Assembly: GCF_032118995.1 (NCBI RefSeq)
Contig: NC_092661.1
Location: forward strand, 14,305,506-14,369,505
Length of the DNA: 64,000 bases
Source: Asterias amurensis
Lineage: Eukaryota > Echinodermata > Asteroidea > Forcipulatida > Asteriidae
Direction: 5' to 3'
The position numbers were made by a program, and so were the translations under genes. This document shows positions 24,155 to 36,400 of this stretch, one piece after another. The number at the start of each line of letters is the position of its first letter. The first letter of the stretch is position 1. The notes under the pieces were generated by a model. It ran no database searches and was not told the DNA's origin. It worked only from the letters and a program-made list of their open reading frames with translations.

Positions 24155-26000
24155 AAGAGACATAACTACGAGAGAAAAATGTCCTCAGACGTCAGACGAC
24201 AATAACAGTCTGTGTCCAGTTAAGTCAAATTAGTAGAAGTTATTTTTGGAGTGAAAAACAAAACGATTTAACAGAAACATTTTTACAAGTGGAGTAACTA
24301 ACAGTGAATAATGAATAATGGAAATACCCCCCCCCCCCCTTTCCAGGATTGGTTTACGAAAACTTAAATGGCCCTTAGCGAAGTTTTGTCCTGAATGTGA
24401 CCGTGGAGGTAGAACTGTGACCCACGTCTGATGGCATACAGCTGTATGCATAATTTACTAAACTCAAAAACAGGGCTTGAAATTGATTTAAAAAAATTGA
24501 CGTACACATTAACACATTTATATCTATTTCTTGTTTTCCTCATCAGTGGACAACCATCCGGAGTGGGGCTGTGAGAGAATTAATTAACCTCATCGAAATA
24601 ATAATTGTCCTTGATGTGACCCCTTCGTCTTATTGGCATACAAGCTGTACGACTGTCTAAATGTGTTTTTATCAGCATACGCGTTTTGGCATTGCAAGAT
24701 GCACTTTAACAACACCACGCTACGTTTCGCCTAGCAATATTTATAGACCTTTTCCGATAAGAAATACTATTGCTTTTTGTCCTGCGTTACATCAACTGCC
24801 GTTAAGTAGATCAACTACTTCATGGAACGAGGACTTATCCCCAAATCCTGAGTGAAATATGTGAAATAGTTTGGTCTTAAAATACTAGCCTAGTCTACTT
24901 ATCTTGAATGAACGCTGGAGAAAAACCAGACATTTAAGGGGAACGAGGTTTAATACGCAAGTGAGCTAGGCCATTCGATTTGTTGCGACCAAACTTGTCT
25001 TATACTATATACGAGAAGTCCCCGGTCCATTTAGTGAAAGTATCATTCCTGCGTCAGTATAGCCATTATAAGACAACTTTCTCCCCCTTCATAACTAAAA
25101 TATGTAGGACGAGTATGAAAGAAGATACTAACGATACCTACACATGGTGGGACAGCCCCTTCGCCATAAACCGAAACCAGCCTTCATACCGCACATAACT
25201 CTCGACATATTGCAGTTGAAACAAATACTAATGACTCGACCGACAGGGACCAACAAAAACATAAAACCGTCGGATGCCCCCCGCCCCCCCCCCCCAACAA
25301 AAAATAAAAAATAAAGAAAGAAAAAAATACCATACAAAAAATAATGAAAGTTAATAATAATAACAAAATAATAAAGAAAATAAAAATAAAAATAATAAAT
25401 AAAGAAAATAAAAATAAATAGATAAATATATAAAATAAAATAAAAAATAATAACAAATAGAATAAAATATTAATAAATTAAAAAAATAGCATGTTGTATT
25501 GCTTGTCACCTTCTCCCAAGGCTAACAAGTTTTATGATGAGGTGCAAACTACGATATTTGAGTGGGTAGTTGTTTATTTTGTGTAGTCTTCCTCAATTTC
25601 ATTTTTATATTGTGCGCACTTGGAGTTTTACCAGCAAAATACAGTAAGCCTCATATTGTTTTGAACTTTGCGTTTCATAAACGTATATGATTCACTAATA
25701 ATAAAGTGAAGATTTTCTAATCTAAAAGCTCGGTTTTAAAAATAGATAACACAAATTGACGTGGGCTCTGCACTTTCAGAATCTCAACAATGTAACAAAA
25801 TTAATTGATTGAACAGAAATAGAAGTCCAAGGACGACTGTCACTCGAGTTATGCCTAATTTTACTACACACAAATACTGCAGCAGTGGACCACAATGGGA
25901 GAGACTTAGAGTACAGCACAGAGGAAGGGTCCTATATAGGGCTAAAGGGGGAGACATATCCCTCTCATGTGGCCTGAAATTGATTTAAAGTAAAGGACGT
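24155..26000. other. No gene seen; low-complexity A-rich tract inside
   Basis: Short ORFs are not convincing. A C-homopolymer sits at about 24328. From 25275 to 25490 there is a C10 run followed by about 200 bp made almost only of A and T (AATAAA-type units). Confidence 0.5.
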
Positions 26001-26370
26001 AAAGCATTTGTACATAGATAGAGCCTTCTCAGTATGTGCCCCCACATTATGGAACAGTCTCCCCTCCTACATCCAGAATGCTCAGACATTTAGCAGTTTC
26101 AAAACACAACTAAAAACCCATCTTTTCAATGGTTTCCATCAGTGCCAATGATATTACAATAAATTTTTCTCATAGTCAAATGATTTTGTTTCTTCTAAAT
26201 AGCCTGTTATATTGTATATTTAGTGTACCTTTTGTAATCTTTGTTTATTTCTAGCTTTAATTTTCCCGTTTGCTTACTTATGATTTATATTTGTTTTTTG
26301 TGAAGCGCTTAGAAACTTATTTTTTAGTATAAAGCGCTATATAAATGTAATTATTACTATTATTATTATA
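26000..26370 (+). pseudogene. 3' end of a 5'-truncated LINE (CR1/L2-like)
   Basis: At about 26018-26151 one frame reads DRAFSVCAPTLWNSLPSYIQ, continues with a SFKTQLKTHLF motif and ends at a TGA. This is the typical last part of reverse transcriptases of the CR1/L2 type. The 3' UTR ends AAGCGCTATATAAATG followed by ATT repeats, also typical of these elements. All upstream coding sequence is missing. Confidence 0.75.
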
Positions 26371-26929
26371 GATTTATTGTTTTCCTTATCACTGGAATCA
26401 CTGGACAAAATCTAGAGGTTGGCTGTGAGAGACGTAGGGTATGGTAGGCATACATCATTACCACACAAACAGTTACATTTGTTTTCCAAAGCACGGTCGC
26501 GCACCTCAGAAATCTACATTAAGGTGTCTGGCAATATACCTAAATCTGGCATTTCATTCACACATCTTCAATAAGAAATGTATGCACTAATCGTTGCCGA
26601 CATTCAGCACTGATAAGTTTTGTAGGCGAGTGTTTGCAATTAAGGACACCTAATGCGTACACCCACAAATTGAAGCTATACTGCTCTGGAAATACCTCGT
26701 TAACATTTTCATGGTGGTGGGTTCATGGAAAAAGGTCAAACAGACCATGGCCAGCCCTTTCCTTTTATAAATGCAATGGAAGTTTCTAGATACCATATTA
26801 ACAAATAAACTGTAGTGTCTCAAAGCAATCCATCATCTTTCAGCGAGGAGAATCTCCAACCCGCATATCAATCCCCTTCTATAGTAAACCACAACTGTCT
26901 CGTCCCACGACCATGTCCTTAAGTGGAAG

Positions 26930-27346
26930 TCATCGCTGGCTATCCCCGCGACATACCGCCGAGACAAAATGCCTGCCACGCTGACATCACTGTAGTAAAA
27001 TTACACCCGGGCTCGTCCTGTCAATCACACATACCGATTACCATATTGGGTTGTGTCTCCGCCCACGCGAGCCCGGCTCGGCCACTCACGGCGCTCCGCG
27101 CGCTAATTAGACAAAGTATGCAGAGCTCTGACCAATCAGCGTGACGATTCCAAACTCCTTAAAAATATTTCCGTTCAGGGTTGAAGAAACCATCTGCGTC
27201 TTTCGGGTTATACTTCTGGCGAGTTCTGGTTTTGATCGTCCTCACTTGCCGTCGGTTTCAGCACCTCGGAACGTCTTCACCGGAACATTACTGTCTTTCG
27301 GATTCTTTAGTGAAAGCACAGAGTAACTCCACATCCAAACTTCATC
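26930..27346 (+). promoter_or_regulatory. Promoter and 5' UTR of the transgelin-like gene
   Basis: A CpG-rich patch (about 26995-27110) stands out from the AT-rich flanks. CCAAT lies at 27132-27136 and CCATATTGGG at 27041-27050. The latter is one base off the SRF CArG consensus CC(A/T)6GG; CArG boxes are known to drive vertebrate transgelin and calponin genes. No TATA box is obvious (TTAAAAATATTT at about 27155 is the nearest). Transcription probably begins around 27150-27180, giving a 5' UTR of about 170 nt. Confidence 0.5.
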
Positions 27347-27403
27347 ATGTCTCAAGCAAACCAAGGTCCCAGCTATGGTATGTCAGCCCACATCAAGAAG
27401 AAG
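27347..27403 (+). CDS. Transgelin-like exon 1 (start codon)
   Basis: The first ATG after the CpG-rich region opens [19 protein letters not shown]. The GPSYG motif followed by a K-rich stretch matches the start of transgelins (known family feature: NRGPSYGLS). The exon ends in AAGAAG and is followed by GCAAGT, the consensus of the rare GC-AG intron class; a GT donor in frame is not available nearby. The exon ends in phase 0. Confidence 0.85.
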
Positions 27404-30400
27404 GCAAGTATCTATCCACATGTTTATTTTATAAACTTTCTTTTAGTTATCGTGCTTTGATAAGATGTGTAATGTTTTTTTTTTAAACAACACAGCAGTT
27501 GTAAACTTAAAACACGGTTCTGGCCTTGAACATTTATCTCCATTACTCTGTATTGAAACAAATGTGGCAAAGTTCTTACTTTTACAATATTCACATCACA
27601 AAATCACAGTTAAAAAAAGAAATCAGCGGTATTTTTTCATGATGGGTGCTGTAAGCACACAGTTTAATTTGACGCTTAACTTAGGCATAGACACGATATT
27701 ATATATTTTATTTTTAGTTACAGGATTGTGAATTTATTGAATGTTTTAAACTCATCGAGCTTACTGATTATACAAATTCAAACCTGTACTAATCCTCAAG
27801 AGAAATTTTCTCTCTGAAATATTTTCAAAATAGAGTTTTAAAATGTTTTTTTTGTTTGTTAGGACCATCACAATAACCAATAGATTGCTACCGTAACTAA
27901 AATAAGACTTATGTGCAACAACATCCAAGACAACAATGTTTATATATTAATTAATTGTTATTTATCAAGTAATTAACCACACTAGGTCTTTTGTGTGTTT
28001 TAATACTAAAATGAAGCGACCGAAATCTGATAAAATATGCCCTGGCTGTATAATGGAAACTAGAGGATGGGAATTATGTGACTGTACACAAACATATACC
28101 CATAAACTACCTGACATGATACATTACCATTGCAATTAAACAACTTGTAATCACAGTTTTATTTACCTCACAATAATTTATTACACAACAGAATAACAAA
28201 ATAGAAGTCATATCTGAAGGCTTATTTATATTTAGCCATCCATCCCTACGCGGTCTGCCGAGGTACCCGTGTACCCCCCCCCCGCCCCCAAGTTAGCCAC
28301 GGCGAACATTCCAGGCATACCTCGCAAGGCAAAATACTCCCTTATTTGTTTTCACGGTGCTACACGCACTGCTCATCAAGGGACTGCCAGACAAATCAAC
28401 TCAAAATTCTTATCAACAACGGAAGATATTTTTGACAGATGTTGCACTGTTTTAGAAGTTCGGGATAGTCTACGCAGCAGATGTGCTCTTTTACCATACG
28501 TTATTTTAATTGCAATAACAAGCTTCGATAGGTGGGACTTATTTCATTTTGTTTGGTTAATTTTCATGTAGTACCTGTTTCAGTTTTCAATTAATATCTT
28601 GGTTTTAAATACAGGTTTATTATTTAAAGATACAAAAATACATCACAAATACCATTGAATTGCGACTAAATTCACATTAAATCAACTAAAAAGTTATTAG
28701 AAAATTCCAATAACAAATTAAAACAATACAAAACATTTCAGGAAATAGACTTTAAAAAGGCACCAGACTTATCGGCTCTACAGTACAACGCTATCTATTT
28801 ACACGGTAATGAATACAGTTAATACTTGTTTTATTGAAAAGAAATATCATCAATTCCTTTATGGGGCTTCATTCGGCAACAGCGTATACCTTACAATCAT
28901 AACATAATCCAACCCATACCAACGGCTAGCTCACTCAGGAACCCCTGGCGCGCCCAAACAAATCACGCCTCTGAAGTCAGGTCCGAAACCAAACAAGACC
29001 CGCTGGTATAGTGACATTATAATTTTATCATGGGGGAGTGAAGTTCATTTGCGTGTGTAGAGGAATTTTCACTGGTAACGCGAAACGTAAACCTACCCGG
29101 GCCAATCTAAACCTATGAGCGGCTAGATTTCCTAAACTTAAACTTTAGGCTACTTCAGGACTCAGTTGTTGAAGTATATAATTATCCTAAACTCTATGTT
29201 GATTTTAGGTGTTGGTCTAAACTAGCTTTTTCTGATGAGGCTGTTTAAAGGCCGTGGACACTATTGGTAATTACTCAAAATAGTTATTAGCATAAAACCT
29301 TTCTTGGTGACGAGTAATGGGTAGAGGTTGATGGTATAAAACATCGTGAGAAACTGCTCCCTCTGAAGTGCCTTAGTTTTCGAGAAAGAAGTAATTTTCC
29401 ACGAATTTGATTTCGAGACCTCAGATTTAGAACTTGAGGTCTTGAAATCAACCATCTAAACGCACACAACTTCGTGTGACAATGGTGTTTTCTTCTTTCA
29501 GTATTATCTCGCAAGTTCGATGACCGATTGAGCTCAAATTATCACAGGTTTGTTATTTTATGCATTTGTTGAGATAAAAACACCTTAAAACACAATTACT
29601 ACTGGTAACGCAAAAAGTAACCTACCCGGGCCAGTCTGAGCGTATTGGTGGCTAGATTTCATCAACTTAACATTTAGGCTACTTCGTGACTCAGTGTTGA
29701 AGTACATGTATCCTTAAAACTATGTTGACTTTGGGTGTTGGTCTAAACGAGGTAGAGCTTTTCGGAGGCTATTAAAACAAAGTTGGTTAGGTAAGCATCA
29801 CGGTTGAACTGATGTAAGCGTATCCATTTACGGGACAAGACCGCTTGGAAGCGTTCCGGGTGTGTGCATGTAGGCGTTACGTTCCTGCCTAAAATGGTCC
29901 GGAGCAACACATTCTTTCGCCTCTCCATGAAAGCACATTGTTGACTTTTGTTCAATTGGTTTTGTTTCTGAGAACACGTAAATAGTTTTGAGCACAACAA
30001 CATAACTTTTCTGACAGTGATATTAAACTAGGAAAAATATTTGGAAACAAAATCAGTGACCAATTAGCTGTAAATTCTTCACATTGTTACAGTATGGGAC
30101 GTGCGTAGTTTGAATGAGTCCCAATACAGACACGATAATGTTATCTTCGGATTAAATGCTCATCTGTTACATTTCTTAAAACTCAACCTTGCCTGAACTC
30201 TCGCGTGCTTAGCCGTGATTTATAATTAATCAAAGTATATAAGTAAAATATCAACAGTATAATGTGCGATGCAAACCTATCGTCTAAACTGTGCCTTAAG
30301 GACATTACTGCGTGAAAAGAGATACCACATCATCATTAGTGTCATTGTTTACACTAGAAGCATTGCGCACGATATGAACCAGTCTGGTTCCGGGCACAGG

Positions 30401-33400
30401 TTTCGACGGCTGATACCGTGCTGTATCAATTTACACAACAAATGGCATGCGCATGCGTATAGCCAATGACTTTCTTATGCTTTTACCTCTTAACCTTTCG
30501 AACATCGAACATCATCTTTTTACTCGGGCATATTGCCAGTTTTCACAGTGGCCCAATGTCAATCCGATGAACTAGCAATAACATTCGTCAAATGGCGCCC
30601 TCTTTTGACTCAACTTCCTTCAATCCATGTGACGTATGGGGGACACACAAACCGAGAGACAAACCGTTTCTACCTCCATGGTAACAATAGCTCCATGGTT
30701 ACATTAAGTGTTTCATCTACATCTACATCTATATGTGTTCTCATCAAAGCCTGTTCAGCATGTAGATGAGGATTGACAATAAATGAGCATGCTTGGTTGG
30801 CTGGGTGTAAAATCTTGTAATCTCCCTACAATGCCTGAAGTTTCTCGGAAGTTTTGGCTCACCGTTGAATCACACGTCAAATTATGAACTCAAAACAGCA
30901 AAGTTATCATGCTTAACCCAGTGTCTGTGTGACTCAAAAGACCTTAATTCGAGGCACACCGTACATTAACATTATATTAAGTAGCGTTTGCTGAGGTGAT
31001 CTACCATTTAAGGTAATCATTTTGTAACTGCTTAGCGTGGATAACATTTTTGCTCTGCCACAAAAAAAACGCATGAAGAAACAAAGTCCTTAACTACTAT
31101 TGTGGAGGAGGCAGTGATGTAGCAAATTTTAATTACACGTACAGTGAGCTGGCATTGGTAGATAAAACATGCATACGTCTTAATTAGGTCTATCATTAGC
31201 TATTTGTATATCTCGAATAATGTGTACGTGCCGCGAAACCAGACTCAGCGAAATGAAGGAATGTTGCAGACTGTCACGTAGCGTCTTAGAAGGAGACACT
31301 GTTCGAATTATTGGAGGCGTTTAGTAGTCGACGAACCAGGGTTGCTGTCTGTCCACATAATATTTTGTGCTTCACTACCATCCCGCTAAGGTTACAGGAG
31401 TCGAATTCCTGCCCGGGTTCTGTGGCATAGCGAAGACACCATTGCGAAGATTCCCTGCTGGTCGTCACCTCTCGGCTGTCATCCGAGAGAAGGAATCTTT
31501 GGAATGGAGGCCGCAGTCTCTAGTCCCCGATGATGATGCTACACCACAAAGGCCATTTTTAGCCATAAAACTACAATCGTACATCTCAGCTTGCGCTCAT
31601 ATCCACCACTTATAGATAAAGTCGCCTGCTGAAGGCAATAGCGCGGCCATGTTTCCACTCTTAAACCACATCGCAACCACATTACGGTTTTCTTCTACAA
31701 CTTCAGTCGTGTGCTGGCTGGCTGGTTTGACTACTTCTGCTTAGCAATTACACATCATAATTTACTTAGCGAATTCCTAAGCTGGGTTGGTCACATCATC
31801 AGGCGCTTCGGCTTGTGGGCTCCAACTTTAGCCAGGGTCCCTTATATAAAGAGGTTCCCTCAGCTAGAGTGTGCACATTTACATGTAGAGGCGACTTAGC
31901 TAATTATAAGGGACCATGATATGAACTCTGCAAACTGCAACAAAGTTAACTGCCAAATATAACAAAATGCAACACCTGAAGGCACCTGACTGCTGAATAC
32001 ATCAATTTCATCTGAGTTACAACAGATTCAACTATTTCCATTTGGTGCATCTTGTTGCACAGAATGATTAGGGTTCCGCCTGTTTAAGACTAAAACCAAA
32101 CTGAACAGTCTCAATTAAGCACCCCAACCAAATCCAGAAAATATTGTCGCTTGTAGAAAATTACCCTTTTGTGGTGACATTTCTCAAAAAAAAATATATT
32201 AGTAGCATTTGGAACAAAACTAATGTTTGTTAATGGAATTTTAATTATATAGTGTGAAATTTTAGATTATTAAAAATGTGCAAGCCCTTATCAATCATCA
32301 AAATCACTCGAAAAAAAGTCATCATCAACTTTAGGCTTGTTTTATTTTTCATTCAATTAGTTATGCTTGTTTTCGCCGAGGACTTCCAAAAATGTTCCAG
32401 ATGCAACTTGACATAACTTGAACCAGCTTAATGTGTTGTGCACATGTCGTCCATCTGGCTTAAGTACTAACTAATAGGTACAAAATAAAATGTGCTGTCG
32501 TCATTTATTACAGTTTACTAGAAAAACCTGCTAAGCACAACGAAATTATGTTGACGAGAACAAGGTTACCAGCGAAAAACCCATTTCACATGTAGCATAT
32601 GTGACTGGTTTCCTGCTTAATGCTGCTTAGCATAATTGTTAAAGCAATAACTTCTGCTTAAGCAGCTCTATGAAATTGGGCACGAGTTTCAAGTTTGCAT
32701 GATTGATGAAAGAGTGCTGCAATACTTGGTTAAAAAATAGCAGATGTAAAACTAAAACATAGGCCTCAGAGGCTCTAGCTGTAACAAAACTCTCGTTTGT
32801 TGTATCATTACATATCTATTTGAATTACTTTTAAAGATTCGCTCAGTTGTCAAAATTTTTTGAATTATGGATGTCTGCATTCCACGTCAGCCTATGATCG
32901 TGCAATTAAATCAACGGGATGTGTAATATAAACAAAAAATGCAGCTCCTTTTTGATTTACAGACATTTTGATTTATAGAGTTTTTTTTTTCTTTTACTGA
33001 CTGTGATGTTCTAAGCCGATGGCAAAAAAATATATATTTATAATGCTGAGTGATTGGCGACAATCTGTATCAATTATTACCAGAGCGTTCATCGATGTAC
33101 ACGAACCCTTGAAGGTTTTAAATTACATTGTTAAAGACGCCTTGCCCGTGACGTCACAACAAACAGACAACGCCCTCTCTTGGGTCTATGAATACTTAGC
33201 TCATTGGATGGGAGTTTTACGCCCAGCAATGGCGGCCAATGCTAGGAGTCTATTGATAATACACACGGAGTTTTTCGAGTCCACTTTCCCGAATCACATA
33301 AACTAAAAAAAGAAACTTCAGCAATAGAACAATGCGTTGATTTATTGCAACTGTTAAAAACACTGGACACTATTGGTAATTGTCAAATACCAGTCTTTTC

Positions 33401-36400
33401 ACCTGATGTATTTCAACATATGCATAAAATAACAAACCTTCAGTGAAAGTTTGAGCTCGATTGGTTGTATGAGTTGCGAGATAACTATAAAGGAAACATC
33501 ACCCTTGTCACTCGAAGTTGTGTGCTTTCAGATGCTTGATTTCGGACCTCAAATTCTAAATCTGAGGTCTCGAAATCAAATTCATGGAAAATATTACTCC
33601 CTTCTCGAAAACTACGTGTCTTCAGAGGGAGCCGTTTCTCATATCAACCTCTCCCAATTACTTGTTACCAAGTGAGGTTTTATGCTAATAATTATTTTGA
33701 GTAATTACCAATAGTGTCTACTATCTTTAAGATATGGGTCTCAAAACAGCGCTTGTATACTTCAATATATAAAACTCAGTACACGTCTTTATCTCTTTAT
33801 CGAAACATTTGATCTGTAAAATAAACAAAGTTTAACTTTCAAAATAGATTCACGATAACATCATCGATACTGTAAAGTAAAAGAAAAAGCACTTAATTGA
33901 GCCAGTATATAGTACATTGTTATGGTAATTACTTGGGTTTTCATACTGTACGCTGTCTTAATCCTTATACTGTCTACACCGCGTAAGTCTTACAGCGGGA
34001 TAAACTAGTTTTGGTTTTGACAAGACTGCACCTAAGACGACAAAATGAGAGATAGACTTTAATGATTTCAAGATTTTTTTAAGTTGACATTGAGACATAA
34101 AACAAACCCCTGACTAGAACATCACCGATACATTCGCAAAGGGTGACATTAAACACGCTATAATCCATTGATAATTAGTACCTCGCCATATCGATATCCC
34201 AAAACCTTCAGGATCGTTATGCAAGGCATTCGGGCACGGCGTTCCATGCAGGCCGCCGTCGATCGGCAGTGCAAGCATGCCGTGTGGTGTGGATGATGCC
34301 TGGGCCTGGTGGCTGACTTCGGAGCCGAGCCAAATATAGACAAACTATCTTGCCACCGGTATACCACCGTCTTCTGGCTGGCGTCCAAATATTGGTACAA
34401 ATGTCTTATTCCTTAAGCATTTAACCAACTCCTTGATTGGTTTATTTAAAGCTATAATGGTTTCTATAAAACAAAAACATAAACCTGACGCAGCGAAATT
34501 CGTTGTGACACGAATGCGAACTTTCAAAATAATGCTTAAGTTTATAGTTGATGGAAAGGTGGTCCCGTTCATCTCTTCTAATGAAACTTTCTATTAAGCG
34601 AGATAAAGTTTATGAAAGGTATGCTTTACGATGGAGAATATTGTGTTTAAATTTGTTTTGAATAAGAAACCAATTATTTGTGGCTTTTCTTTTCGTAGTT
34701 GGTATTTCCGTTTCCCGCTCTTTGTCAGTGACACCTATTACGACCAACACTGAACATCGAAGTGGTACAAAACCCACGCTAAAAAAGGCAGTTTCTTATG
34801 ATGTTTTCTTGTTCTTTTCTTCTCCACCATTCTGCATAACAGCTTGAGGGCAAGAGAGACCACGAACAGGAGGCTGAAATGCTTAGATTCATCAAAGACA
34901 TGACACACGAAGACTTCGACATGGAACACCCCGAGGGTCTTAAAGACGGAAAGGTCCTCTGCAAGTACGTGACAAGAGCTTTTGACATCCCTTGGACCTC
35001 CCTTTATACCCTAGAGCAAAGACTATTTTATGATTATAGACAGAATATGACACACAAGTTAGCTCACATGTGTGTCAGTCCAAGGGAGTTGGTAGTGATT
35101 TGGTACTCTCAGTGGTGTTTCTGATCAGCAGAGTGTGAGAGTCCCAGTCGTGACACTTGTGTCCTTAGGCAAGACACTTAACCATTGCTTCGTCATTCGG
35201 GTGGGACGTAAAGCAGTTGGTTCCGTGTGTTGTGTTAACGCATGTTAAAGAACCAAGTGTACTTATCCAAAAAGGCGGGGGTTCGCCCCGGTGTTCCTGG
35301 TTTGATTGGCTGCATTTTGCGCCACAGCACCTTGTAAACCATATGGTGCTATGTAAAAGGAGTAGGTCTCATACATTCAAACGTAGTCCAACATACCTAT
35401 AGCACAAACATTTACACCACAGTGTATTAACATAACACTCATTTCTGCCTACAGAATTGTATTATTTGTGTTGTTTTTGCATTCTATGATACTTATTTTG
35501 ATTCTCTCTTTGGTATCTTTATGTGACAACTGACAGCACCAATGGTGCCAATTTTAACACCTCGGTTTTGGTAGTGTAAATGCCCAACAATGTTGTTATT
35601 TTGTGTTTGAATACCCCTTCTTTCTAACACACTCCTACTTTTAACATCAACTAAATCACTCTTACTTTCTCCCTGTCTCTTTCAAGATTAATAAACGGTC
35701 TTCTAGACGATGGCAGCAAAGTGAAATACGACCCAGGAAACTCTACATTCAAAATGGTACGCCGAAAGTAGTGTATAAACATGATTTGCACATTCCGTCG
35801 AGAAAGGTGCAGTTACGCGGTGCTCACTTGAGTACAATGTTAAAGTCAATCGGCTTGCCGACATAAATCGCTCATCAACCTTAACCTTCCCACTTTTATC
35901 ACCATTCATCTGCGTCATTTCAACAATAATGACCCTTGAAAGGGGAACATATTTGCCGGAGTTATTTTGCTTAAAAAATAAGCTAGGCTCAAAAAAGCCA
36001 CAACAAATTGTTTCTCCATAGTATTAGTCCTAAGAAAAACATTGTGATGTCTGTTTCTGAAACAGTTTCAGTCTTGCAAAAAAACTAATCGACGCCTTGA
36101 ACACACAGAAGTTCTAAACATTAAGTATAACATGTTGAGGTAAAGGTTTTGGTAGGTGTTTGTGGTTCCGAAAAGAACAATCCCAACTCAATCAGAGATT
36201 AACATTACATGGTGTTACCGCAAACATCATCTACATTTTGTTTCTGTGTGCACTATTGAACTCACACATCCGTTGCGGTACCCGCTGCCAAAACATAGAA
36301 TTCGAACTGCCTCTAGCTACCGGGAAATCTCGGTAGTCGAGTTGGTAAGACACTGCTCGAGAATTGTAAAGGCGATTCGAATCCCACCCGAGTAATATGC

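Larger units (their letters stand above)
27404..34842 (+). other. Intron 1 of the transgelin-like gene (7.4 kb)
   Basis: It has a GC donor (GCAAGT) and acceptor CATAACAG. It contains family A copies at 29245 and 33354, a family B part-copy at 32519, a direct duplication around the first A copy, a C-rich run at 28275, and a GC-richer unidentified patch at about 31290-31560. First introns often carry enhancers of this gene family, but no specific element was recognised. Confidence 0.7.

Noticed and set aside
31286..31615. GC-richer patch with ORFs on both strands in transgelin intron 1
   Set aside because: No family recognised, no splice sites in frame, and overlapping ORFs on both strands; probably an unidentified repeat.
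35217..35402. ORF in intron 2
   Set aside because: Lies within the T2 SINE body; not coding.
36325..36400. Possible tRNA gene
   Set aside because: Same reasoning: no acceptor-stem pairing and it matches the SINE T1 copies at 62315 and 62563.
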